A program made the position numbers and the translations under genes. Positions 51,069 to 60,764 of a stretch of DNA of 64,000 nt are shown here, piece after piece. A model generated the notes under the pieces. It worked only from the letters and a program-made list of their open reading frames with translations, searched no databases and was not told the DNA's origin. The stretch spans positions 15,237,479-15,301,478 of the forward strand of contig CM036245.1 of the NCBI GenBank assembly GCA_020698575.1, read 5' to 3'. The stretch is from Bostrychus sinensis. Taxonomy: Eukaryota > Chordata > Actinopteri > Gobiiformes > Eleotridae. Within the stretch, counting starts at the first letter, position 1, and every line of letters begins with the position of its first letter.

Positions 51069-51482
51069 GAGTGTGGTTCCTAAAAGCATGTTACTAGCCT
51101 TACTTTATAACACTGTGGCACTTTTATTTTCTTATTTGTTTACATGCCTTCTGGGTATTTTAAGTTGAGATGCTGTTCATTTTTATATATATGACTTTTT
51201 TATTTAATATTTACTGTTGCACTAAAGTCCAAAGTGAAGAATTGATTTTATTTATTACTTGATTGTTTAAGCTACGCCACAGGAGTGCTCAGTTTAAGTG
51301 TTAAATTTTAAAATAAGCTGAATAAAATTTAAAAAAGGGCTGGTCCAACTTGACTAATGGATTGGTTCTGGCCCCTGGGCTGCCTGTTGAATATCCCTGC
51401 TATAGGCAGAGCAATAAACAGGACTGCGCTGGTCTCCACCTCGTGCTCGTGCCCGCCTCGGTCAACTCGTTCAACGTGCCCC

Positions 51483-51951
51483 TGTGACAACCCCAGAGCA
51501 GGCTTTACCTGGTCTGTTTCTGTGGGGCCATGATTTTTGCCTCAGGTTCTGTTTCCTGCTCTGCCTCCTCCCTTTTCTCCGCCTCTATCTCCTCTTCTCA
51601 GGTGGCCAGCATGCTGCTCCTGATGGCCTATGCTACCTGGCAGGGGCGTGGCCGAACAGTTTAAAAATCAGGCCTTCTGCGCCCACCTGGTCTCTGCTCT
51701 TCAGCCAGCTCACCTGCAGCCACCTTTTTCTTTGTGCACTCATTTAGTTTGTTCCACTTTAGTTCTTACATGCAACATTTTCACACATCCAACACTTACA
51801 CTCACTATTGATGTTACAGATTGCCCACATAGGCCACACTTTTATCTTGTTTAATATAATTTGGTCACGTTTCTTTAATAAACGATTATTTAATTGGCAT
51901 ACATCCTGTTCGGGTCTTTTTTGTCAAGCCTTACACGAGCCAGGCTTGACA
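51483..51951 (+). mobile_element. Probable solo LTR (Gypsy-like)
   Basis: The 469-bp segment starts TGTGACA and ends TTGACA (TG...CA), is flanked by cccc on both sides (51479-51482 and 51952-51955), and has an LTR-like order: a TATA-like tttaaaaa at 51660-51667, pyrimidine-rich segment after it, and an AATAAA polyadenylation signal at 51877-51882 about 70 bases before the end. No primer-binding site or gag/pol is adjacent, so a solo LTR left by recombination is the simplest reading. The 4-bp flank is low-complexity, so it is weak support. Gypsy is inferred from general appearance. Confidence 0.55.
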
Positions 51952-52649
51952 CCCCGGTGCGGTGGGCTTAAACGTGCATTGTACGTCGTATTGTAGTTTA
52001 AAGCAGTTTAAAACCATGTTAAACTAAACAGATCAATGGGCCATGTGCATGCCTGTGTACTGAGGGACATAGCAGTGTCTCAGCGGCAAATCTGCCCAGC
52101 CTCAGAGCACTGGATTTGGGCTTGGGCGCAGAGAAAGTGCGCTGTCTCATCCAGCTCAAACAGTACTGGAGTTGGGAGCTTCCATGAAACAGAGTTGATA
52201 ACAGTGTGTATGTGTTTGCATGTGTGCAGTTAAAGATGGGTAATCTTCAAATGTAGTTACGAACCATGTTTAGGACAATGAAGAGGCGAACTAACTCCTG
52301 TTTGTGGTCATTACTCAAGCCAGATAATGTTAATAGATTTGTGTTCCTGGCAAAAAAAACTAAAAAAACAAACAAACTTAAAAACATAAGTCTAGTTATG
52401 TTCAGCTGCCCTAAACCTAATGTTTTTAAGCTATGAAGGTGGACCAGCATTTTTTATTTAAGTCACTAACAACAACAACAACAACAACAATGCATGCAAC
52501 TGGAATTTAAATAATATAGGCTACTTACTACACTAACTTGAAACGAGAAATAATTTTATTTGTTAAATAATTGCTATAGTTCTATGGTCATATCAGTCTA
52601 TAACAGTTCTATAGGAGTTCATGTCACATGGTTACAAAAGAGAAAAAAC
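51952..52649. repeat. Unannotated flank with an (AAC)n run
   Basis: An AAC trinucleotide run lies at 52468-52490. I see no gene. Confidence 0.6.
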
Positions 52650-52803
52650 TTGGTTTATTTAAAATTTTGCAATTTTTTATTTGTGTGCAAAAAATATTTT
52701 TACATTGTTTTGTTAGGTTAATGAATAATTGTTTGAATAATTGTGATTTCAATTATGCCTAAATAATTGTGATTATTATTTTTTCCATACTCGAGCAGCC
52801 CTA
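52650..52803 (-). mobile_element. hAT-like terminus, truncated copy
   Basis: Reverse complemented, the segment starts tagggctgctcgagtatgga and runs into AATAATCACAATTATTTAGGC, as in fish hAT families with TAGGGCTGC ends. No partner terminus or 8-bp duplication is evident, so the inner border is approximate. Confidence 0.5.
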
Positions 52804-54787
52804 CTTACTATTATTTTTGAATGGGAACAGCAGCAGAAGCCAGTTGTACAAAAACTTATAGAGAAAATCTGTTTGTTTGAATTTGGCCGTTACGTCGGAC
52901 GTCAACAGGACTTTACTGTTGTTAAAATGGCAACAAGACAAAGAAAAACAATGGCACAGAGGACTGAACAACAACGAGGACTTCAGCAGAATCAACAGGA
53001 GACAAAGCTAAACGCCATTAATCAGGTGACAGAAGCATCTTGGTTGTTCTTGATAGATTATCTTCTGCATTTGTAATACGCTCTGCAGATAAACAGCTGT
53101 GATAGTATCCAGAGTCAATTGGAAATGACAGACTTTCCTGCTTTCAAAGATTGGAGAGGGTTTGGCCTGCTAGACTTCCATTTTTCTTCACAAGAACATT
53201 TCCATGCAAGTTTTAATTGACATGCTCAGAGTGTATCTGGGAGTAAACATAAAAGATATTACTGTTTGAATGTTCCATGATGGTTGCTTTTGCATTTGGG
53301 TTACAACTTTTTAAATTTGTTGGCTTTTAACAGCTATTTAGATGTGCTAATTATGTGAAAGGCCTGTAAAACAGTGTTGTATTCTGCATTTCAAATGAGT
53401 TGTGTATTTTGTTTTTTTATGTTACGGCCAAATGATCTTATGCAAATGTGTTTATCATCAAAGCCCAGATGTATTTATGGCCAGCTGTAAAAGACACCAT
53501 GCTGAGGTCCAACTAAACCTGATTAAAAAAGAAAAACAATGAGGAAAGAAAATATAATTTTCAATAGAACATTTTTTTCTCCAGTCTCCTGCTGTGAGTG
53601 TTTCACTCTATTCTTGTAAGAGGTGTAGTTTAAATAAACTTCATCAGTAGTCTGGAATGAACACAACGTAGTTACAGAGATGGAGGCTGCTGCAGTTGTG
53701 AAGATAAGGCTCATGTTGATGCGTTTGGACACAATCTGAGGACAGGGGTCAGGATCTGAAGCACTGGGAGGTTCAGAGAGGTGGAGAGGACTGGAAAACA
53801 AAGTAGGACAGAAGGAAATAAGTACGACAGCAACACAAAAATATATTATACAGATCATTGTCTTGTCACAAATGATGATTGCAGTTTGATATTTCATAAC
53901 AACTTCATCAAAGTCTACTGACACTATAGCTTGCTGTCTTTGTTAAGCTTTGTTTGGTTTTTGAGTTTCATAGTTCATAGTTTCACAGTTCCATACACAG
54001 ACTACTTGATCTTGTGTTTAGTACATTCCTCATTTGCTGTAAGTGCTGTTCCCTGTTTAAAGTAAAAATATGGAAACGGATAGGTAGATAAAATGCCCCC
54101 TCCTGCCAGTCTGGTAGTCTGGCATGTGCGAAGGAGCTGGGAGTTTGTTCTCGTCTGATACTCAGTTAATGCTTCTGGTTTAATCCAGTTTCATGCCTGG
54201 GGATTCTCCAGTTCACAGTTTGCAGGGATTAACCAGAATAATCATTTTGGCAACTGGAATTACAGCCTTTTGTTCGATAAACAAAAGCCCAAACTGTGCA
54301 ATAACGTTCAGTCATGGGTGCCATTTTATGAAATACTGCCTGAATACCAGTTTACTACAATGCTGCCATTGTAGAAAGGAAGACATAGACAAAGAAAAGC
54401 ACAAATGTAGTCCTTTTTTTTTTTTTTTTTTTCTCATTTTGGCCTTTTCCTTCTAGAGTCACCACAGCAAATCTACTCCCTACATATGTGCATTGTTCTC
54501 CTTATTAATGTGACATAGGTTTTACACTGACACAATCCTCTGCATTTATCTTGGCTTGGGAGCGGCACAGAGTGCATACTCCCTTGTGACCCACTCGAGA
54601 CATACACAGAAGTGTTTTATACGTTTTAAAAGCTAAACCAAATAAATGTATGTCCAAGTCGCAGTTAAAGCCATGTTATCAATCATTATCAAACAAAAGT
54701 GAGACAATATTGAAAGTTCCAGAAGCCGACTGTAGAACGTAATGTAAAAGCTACTTTTGAGGTTGGTCGAGGGAGGTAAGATTATTT
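52804..54787. other. Non-coding stretch with two weak candidate exons
   Basis: A plus-strand frame at 52927-53076 and a minus-strand frame at 53523-53924 have some exon-like traits discussed under findings, but neither has a recognised domain. A T run lies at 54414-54432. Nothing else is recognisable. Confidence 0.35.
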
Positions 54788-54823
54788 GGGTGGGTGAGTA
54801 AATACTTTTGGAAATATAGTGTA
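54788..54823. mobile_element. Isolated terminal repeat of the 23 kb Tc1 family
   Basis: Reverse complemented, it reads tacactatatttccaaaagt followed by ATTTACTCACCCACCC, matching the terminal repeat of the element at 23242-23772 at most positions. No body or opposite end is present. It sits directly before the LINE leader, which may have truncated it. Confidence 0.6.
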
Positions 54824-54987
54824 TGTATAACAAAATACAGCAGTCTGTTTATGATTTAGTTTCAGGTCCAGCTGCTTCAGGACACCAGTGTGGTATTATT
54901 TTAACAACAAACAGTGAAGTCTATGGGACTGTGATTCTTTTTGTGCCACTTTACAAGAACCTGAAGATTCATGAAGCTCTTATTTTA

Positions 54988-55605
54988 GATTCAGCAGGGA
55001 CCTGTGCTCTCAGAGTGAAAGGTGCTACTGTCAGGTTACATTTAGACATAGATTCTAACACATATCTGAAAAATCTTGACAGAAAGGACCAGTGTGACAA
55101 GTCAAGTCAAGTGTCAAATCAAGTGTTTTACAGTTAAAGCGTAGTTGGTTTAGTTGTTGAAGGCTGTGAGTGTGGATGTGACCTACAGTGAAAGAGACTC
55201 AGCAGCAGGAGTCAACACACTGCAACACTGCCAAGATCACACACACTGTAGCACTGCCAGAGGTTACTGAGCTGGCTGCTGTAAAGATCCCACTGTTGGA
55301 TACAGCCTCTGTCCATAGCACAGAACACGGAGCAACCTGTCACAGCAGGAGAGGCCAGGACAGGATCAGTGGGGGAAAAGAGACTATGTCCCAGAGGTAC
55401 CACAGCAGACCGGGACACACAGTGAGAGGTGAGGTTTTTAGTGAAAATGTTACACAGCGGTTCTGAATGGAGTCAGTGCGTTACATTTGGTGAGACTCTA
55501 GAGAACATTTTAAGATTTGTGGAGGAAAAAGATACTGAAGGGAACTGAACTGAACAGATTCAGCTGGGACCTGAGCTCTCAGTGTGAACTGTGCTTCTGT
55601 CAAGG
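54988..55605 (+). repeat. Duplicated block in the LINE leader
   Basis: A roughly 48-base block at 54988-55035 (gattcagcagggacctg, ctctcag, gtgctactgtcagg) recurs at 55557-55605 with a few changes (gattcagctgggacctg, ctctcag, gtgcttctgtcaagg). The copies are about 570 bp apart. Confidence 0.7.
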
Positions 55606-55809
55606 AGCTGAGAGCAGATTCTCACATACGAACAGAGAATGAAAGCACAGAGACAGAGCATATACAGTAATGTTGGTGTAAATGTTTGTCACTGCTCCCC
55701 GGGAGTAAGAGGAATCCGATCGAGGCTCTGAAGGTGGAGCAGATCAGCTGTAAGATGTGAGAGAGATGAGAGTTGTTCACAGCCTGACTGAAAGTGTGAG
55801 GCTGTTTAG

Positions 55810-56955
55810 TTGTGTGGCAATGTGGAGGACAGTGACATGGAGCATACAATAATACACAACAACTGCAGTGGAATGGAGGACTTGAATGCACGTATTGGCT
55901 TGTCTTTAGACTCATTCAGATACACAGATCATAGTATGTTTGACCATGAGCAAAATATTGATCCAGAAAATCACCTTTTTAATAAGATAACTAATAATTG
56001 CAAGTACTATACTGATGAGGAATTTAAAAGGGCAGTAAATCAGAATAATGGGCTGTCAGTGATTCATTTCAATAGCAGAAGTTTTTACACAAATTTTGAA
56101 TATATTAAGGAATATTTAGATCAGTTTAAGAGACCATTTAACATTGTAGCAATGTCAGAGACATGGATAACCCCAGAAAAGCCTGCTGATTTTCAATTAA
56201 AGGGATATTATTTCCTACATATAGATCGAATTGATAAAAAAGGGGGAGGGGTTGCACTATTTGTAGATAAACACCTGAATTACAAAATCATGGATAATAT
56301 GTCTATCACTGTTAATGATGTTATGGAGTGTATCACTATTGAAATATGTATGAAAAAAAAGAAAAACGTAATTGTTAGTGCTGTGTACAAAACACCAGGG
56401 TCTAAAATTGAAACATTTATAGAAAAGATGGAAGGACTGTTTGCTAAAATCAATCAAAAAATTGCAATAATATGTGGGGATTTTAATATAGATTTATTAA
56501 ACCCCAATCGGAACAAAATGACTGAAGAATTTATTGAAGCCATGCATAGCATGTGTTTAAACCCGATGATCACAAAACCAAGTAGAATAACGTCATACAG
56601 CGAGACTTTAATAGATAACATATTCACGAACAACTTGGAGGACACTGCAACAAGTGGGTTATTCTTGAACGATATAAGTGACCATCTGCCAGTTTTTGTA
56701 GTATTTGAGGATATGATTAAAACGGATGAACAGGATTGTATTGTATATAAAAGAATAAGAACAGAGCAGGGGTTATGTAGTTTTAAAGAGGAACTGGTAA
56801 AGCAAAACTGGAGAATGATATATGAAGAAAATGATGTTAATAAAGCATATGAAATGTTTTTAAATATATTCAAAACTTTGTATGATAAACATTGTCCTAT
56901 AAAACAGTATAGAAAAAAACAAACCTTCACAAAAAAAACAAAAAAACATGGATGA
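55810..56955 (+). pseudogene. LINE polyprotein, endonuclease part
   Basis: The frame gives 381 residues. From about residue 82 the APE-type endonuclease is clear: SVIHFNSRS (first metal-binding Asn), AMSETW with the catalytic Glu near residue 117, KGGGVALFV (145-152), CGDFNIDLL (222-230, catalytic GDFN), SRITSYSETLIDNIF (258-272) and SDHLPV (290-295, catalytic His). It would nick target DNA to prime reverse transcription in the nucleus. All key nuclease residues look intact. The first 80 residues show no zinc knuckle or other domain; ATG at 55837 is an alternative start. The frame is lost in an A-rich run near 56930-56950, where the polyprotein continues in the frame at 56952. Confidence 0.9.
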
Positions 56956-58250
56956 CTAAAGGACTGATTAATGCATGTAAAAAGAAAAATACATTATACA
57001 GAGAATTCATTAAGAAGAAAACTAAGGAAGCTGAACAGAAATATAAAAAATATAAAAATAAACTCACTAATATAATGAGAAGCTGTAAAATTCATTATTA
57101 TAGTAACAAAGTAGAAAATAATAAGTATAGTACAAAAGGCTTATGGTCAGTGTTGAATAGCATTATCAGAAATGGAGAGAAAGCATCTACATACCCTCAA
57201 TATTTCACACATAGTGACAAGTCAATTGAAGATATGAAGGATATAACCAATGAATTTAACCGTTTTTTTGTCAGTGTTGGCCCAAAACTAGCAGGGGCAA
57301 TAAAAGAGGATGGGGCTGATGAGTTAAAAGCAATGGGCAATGTGGAAATTAATCCAAGTTCTATGTTTCTGAGTGCAATAAATGAAGAAGAGATCTTGAA
57401 AATTGTTAGAGAGTGTAAATCAAAAAAATCTACAGATTGGAATGAGATAGATATGGTAATAGTCAAAAATGTTATTGAACTTATTGTAAAACCATTAAGC
57501 TTTATTTTTAATTTATCCTTTTGAAGTGGAATATTCCCTGAGGAAATGAAAATAGCCAAAGTGGTACCATTATATAAAGCTGGAGACAAACATTGTTTTA
57601 CTAACTATAGGCCAGTCTCCATACTTTCGCAGTTTTCAAAAATTTTGGAAAAATTATTTATGATAAGACTCGATAGTTTCATACATAAACATACTTTATT
57701 AACAGATAGCCAGTATGGTTTTCGGGTTGGAAGATCTACATCCTTGGCATTATTAGATTTAGTAGAGGAATTAGCAGGGTGCTTAGACAAAAAAAAGTAC
57801 TCAGTTGGTGTATTTCTTGATTTTAGTAAAGCGTTTGTCACCATAAATCATAACATACTGTTAAAGAAGTTGGAAAGATATGGAATAAGAGGGATAGTAT
57901 TGTCTTGGCTAATGAGTTATATGGAAAACTGCCAGCAGTTTGTTAAGTTAAATGATTTCAAATCAGATTTGATGGGTATTACTTGTGGAGTGCCGCAAGG
58001 ATCAATATTGGGGCCAAAATTGTTTATACTGTATATAAATGATATATGTGCTGTTTCAAAATATATGAAGTTTGTGTCATTTGCGGATGACACAAACATA
58101 TTTGCCTCAGGGGAGGAATTACAGCAGGTTTTGGATCGAGTCACGCTTGAAATGAAGAAAATAAAGAAATGGTGTGACATAAATAAATTATCACTAAATT
58201 TAGAGAAAACTAAAATTATGGTATTTGGACACGGTAAAAAAATAAAATAA
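56952..58250 (+). pseudogene. LINE polyprotein, linker and reverse transcriptase part
   Basis: After the A-run frameshift the frame carries a Lys-rich linker (ACKKKNTLYREFIKKKTKEA) and the RT N-terminal region (FNRFFVSVGPKLA), then hits an in-frame TGA at 57522-57524 in the segment before SGIFPEEMKIAKVVPLYKAG. The same frame then holds the reverse transcriptase core: YRPVSILSQFSKILEKL, QYGFRVGRST, FLDFSKAF (catalytic Asp at 57819-57821), GVPQGSILGPKLF and the catalytic FADD at 58080-58091. The residue after KAF is Val (GTC, 57837-57839) where related elements usually have Asp. It ends in another A-rich run near 58236-58250. Confidence 0.9.
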
Positions 58251-58255
58251 AAATA

Positions 58256-58930
58256 ATAGTAAGTATAGATCATGTAGAAATAAAAAGAGTTGATGAGATC
58301 AAATTTTTAGGTGTGATTTTGGATAGCAAAATCTGCTGGAAACCTCATATAAAGTATATTCGAACAAAGTTGGTGAAAAGTGTGTCAGTCCTGGGCAAAA
58401 CTAGGTATGTCCTTAATCAGAAGGCATTATATATATTATATTGTTCATTAGTTTTGCCTTATTTATGCTACTGTGTTGAGGTATGGGGTAATACTTACAA
58501 AACAAACTTGCAGTCAATAACTATTTTACAGAAAAAAGCCATAAGAATTGTAAATAAGAGAGGATATAGGGAGCATACAAATGTTCTGTTTTTAAAGAGT
58601 CGAGTATTACAATTTGCTGATTTGATTAATTTTAGGACAGCTCAAATATTATATAAAGCAAGAAATAATCAACTGCCATTTAATCTTCAAAAATTATTCT
58701 TTGACAGAGAAGGAGGATACAACTTTAGAGGAAACCTACATTTTAAATTGAAGAGTGTACGTACAACTATGAGGAGTTTCAGTGTTTCAATCTGTGGTGT
58801 AAAATTGTGGAATAGTTTACCTGAGAAAATTAAGCAAAGCTGTAATATAAAGCAATTTAAGAAGGAATATATAAATCATATCTTAGAATCATACCAAGAG
58901 GAGGAGAGGAGGTTCTGCCCAGGACTGTAG
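58256..58930 (+). pseudogene. LINE polyprotein, C-terminal domain
   Basis: A second frameshift in the A-rich run near 58236-58255 moves the sequence to a new frame that begins around VEIKRVDEIKFLGVILDSK, the usual segment after the RT thumb, and runs through HIKYIRTKLVKSVSVLGKTR, SLVLPYLCYCVEVWGN and LQKKAIRIVN to the C-terminus RFCPGL and a TAG stop at 58928-58930. This C-terminal region is typical of CR1/L2-group LINE proteins. It has no internal stop, so damage is limited to the two A-runs and the one TGA. Confidence 0.88.
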
Positions 58931-59278
58931 CACTTAGTATTAACCTTAAATAGATTTTTAATTAGAAAAGTGCAACATTCCTGGAGTGGAATATTTTTTT
59001 GTTGTTGTTTGTACTTTATATGACTCAGACAAAGTTCTTGTTTACTGTGTGAACATGAGTTGTAATTAAGGGGTAGGGGTAGATAAGTTTTATACTTCTC
59101 CCTGCTCCCTTTTGGACATGTGTCCTTGTTGAACATTGTTATTTATGTATTTTTTTTTGTTGTTGTTGTTATTTTGGTGATGAGTGAAATACGGTGTAAA
59201 TGGTGACAGTTAATTTGCCTAATTATATGGATAAGGCACATGCCTCAAAATAAATGATATGAAATGAAATGAAATGAT
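58931..59278 (+). other. LINE 3' UTR with (GAAAT)n tail
   Basis: About 350 bp of AT-rich sequence with a short TTG run near 59158-59170 leads to the pentanucleotide tail gatatgaaatgaaatgaaat. Such 3' microsatellite tails are what the reverse transcriptase recognises in many CR1/L2-type elements. Confidence 0.7.
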
Positions 59279-59284
59279 ATAAGA

Positions 59285-59336
59285 GCACATGAATCCTTGG
59301 TATGCACTCTACCAAGTGAGCCACCAAGGCATCTGA
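59285..59336 (-). mobile_element. Possible tRNA-derived SINE head fragment
   Basis: Reverse complemented, gccttggtggctcacttggtagagtg resembles the 5' half of a tRNA including an A-box; the part shown at 59308-59324 is the box. No B-box or SINE body follows, so it is at most a truncated fragment. Confidence 0.3.
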
Positions 59337-59885
59337 CCAGGAAGGGATGTGTGCTACAAATTGCACCACAATTTGGATTTGGAGACAGGGGTCAAAACCT
59401 TTTCACTGCTTATTAGGACTGGAATGTTATTAGGCAAAATGCTTTAATTCATTGTGATAATATAAAAAGCACACAAAAAAGCAGCAGAAAATTGTATATA
59501 CAGTGCAGACAGGAGAACATTTTGGTAAGAAGAAGTAATTCCCAGATTGAATTTTCTTATGTGAGGCCCAGAGCCTTTTGCTAATGGAAAGCACAGTCTG
59601 TAGTATCTTTTTGAACATTATAATTACCATAATTTTGCTTTCACCTTGGAGCTATTGCAACTTTAAGTAGTGAGCTGAAGTGTTCTGTTTCTCATCATTG
59701 CATCATATTACGTTTGTAAAAGTGTGTGCTTTTGTATTTCACAATTGAGTAGTTATTTATCCTAAGGTCGAGTGTGTGCTTTTACAGCATTAAACATTAT
59801 TCAATTCAAATTTCATGATAATGTGAAGTTGACTTTTTGTGTTAATATGTGATCAAAAACACTGGAATCAAGTGCAACAAGTAAT
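59337..59885. other. Unannotated non-coding stretch
   Basis: I see no gene or element. Confidence 0.5.
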
Positions 59886-60222
59886 GGTGGCAAAGTGGTT
59901 AGCACTCTCGCCTCACAGCAAGAAAGTCCCTGGTTTAAATCCTGGACTGTGCATGTGCCTTTTGCATGTTCTCCTTGTGTCTTGGTGGGTTTCCTTTGGG
60001 TCCTTCGGTTTCCCCCATCAACTTATAAACACCCAATAGGCTAATCATCCATCAAATAACTCCTGATAACATTCCTGGCTCAAGATCTGGAGAAGGGTCC
60101 CCAGGCGCTGCACTGCAGCTCACTCACTGCTCTTGACAAATTGCCCCAGCAGTGTTGACAGATGGGTCAAATGCAGAGAATAAATTGCCCTATGGGGACA
60201 AAAAAGTTTATCTTAACCTTAA
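59886..60222 (+). mobile_element. tRNA-derived SINE, copy 3
   Basis: A-box-like tggcaaagtggtta and a B-box-like ggtttaaatcc (59932-59942) start the copy; it continues through the CCCATCAACTTATAAACACC region, GATCTGGAGAAGGGTCCC, and GCCCTATGGGGACA to a TTATCTTAACC tail. It belongs to the family at 25910-26244 and faces the next copy in opposite orientation. Confidence 0.82.
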
Positions 60223-60431
60223 GGTAACTAGCTCATTAAGTAAGTAAGATGAACCAACGAGTACATCAATCAAAAATACATGGCGAATACTAATGCAAAT
60301 ACATGGGAGTCCTCTTGGGAAGTAAACAGAGTGGATTAACTGCTCTGTAGAGCATAAGACAGAATAACATATGTTTAAAAAGGGTTCTTTTCCACCTGAA
60401 TTTATTACCATTGAAACAGACATTATAAAGT
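60223..60431. other. Spacer between two inverted SINE copies
   Basis: About 210 bp with no recognisable feature; a TAAG-type run lies at 60237-60248. Confidence 0.6.
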
Positions 60432-60764
60432 GAGGTAAGGTATTCTTTATTATTCCCCATAGGGAAATTTGTTCTCTCCATTTGACCCATCCCTCAATAC
60501 CACTGGGGCAACCTGTCAGGAACAGGCGGCTGCCACAGTGCAGTGCCCGGGACCCTTGGGCCAGAATCCTGGTCAAGAGTACCTAGCTGGGGGTTTATGT
60601 GCATGTTTTAGGTTGATGGGGGACACTGGAGCACCCAGAGAAAACCCACCCAGACATGAGGAGAGCATGTATGCCACATAGAAAGGCCCCACACGGTCCA
60701 GGAATCGAACCCAGGACCTTCTTGCTGTGAGGGGAGAGTGCTAACCAGTAAGACATGCCGCCTT
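60432..60764 (-). mobile_element. tRNA-derived SINE, copy 4, best preserved promoter
   Basis: On the minus strand the head has an A-box-like ctggttagcactc (60736-60748) and an exact-looking B-box gggttcgattcc (60701-60712). The body follows the same order as copies 1 and 3 (near 60630-60600 the AACCTAAAACATGCAC phrase, then GCTAGGTACTC, TTGCCCCAGTGG and TTTCCCTATGGGGAATAATAAAG) and ends in TACCTTACCTC. It is the copy with the most family-like Pol III boxes in the window. Confidence 0.85.

Larger units (their letters stand above)
50105..51399 (+). mobile_element. hAT relic with BED-finger and dimerisation-domain remnants
   Basis: Two coding remnants of one hAT transposase lie in order: a decayed BED finger region at the left and a hAT C-terminal dimerisation region at the right. 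The right terminus, reverse complemented, reads cagggatattcaacaggcag, a Charlie-like hAT end, finishing at 51399. The catalytic core between about 50460 and 50660 is mostly deleted. The left terminus was not found, so the left border is only the first recognisable protein similarity. Confidence 0.72.
54988..59278 (+). mobile_element. LINE retrotransposon (CR1/L2-like, Jockey superfamily), nearly complete, inactive
   Basis: A leader of about 0.8 kb with a duplicated block precedes one long coding region that encodes an apurinic-type endonuclease followed by a reverse transcriptase and a C-terminal domain, and a 3' UTR ending in a (GAAAT)n tail at about 59258-59278. The order and motifs place it in the non-LTR retrotransposons with an APE-type nuclease; the exact clade (CR1, L2, Rex1 or a relative) cannot be fixed by eye. 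Two frameshifts and one in-frame stop break the coding region. The 5' border is uncertain and no target duplication was found. At about 4.3 kb it is close to full length, unlike most LINE copies, which are 5'-truncated. Confidence 0.9.
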
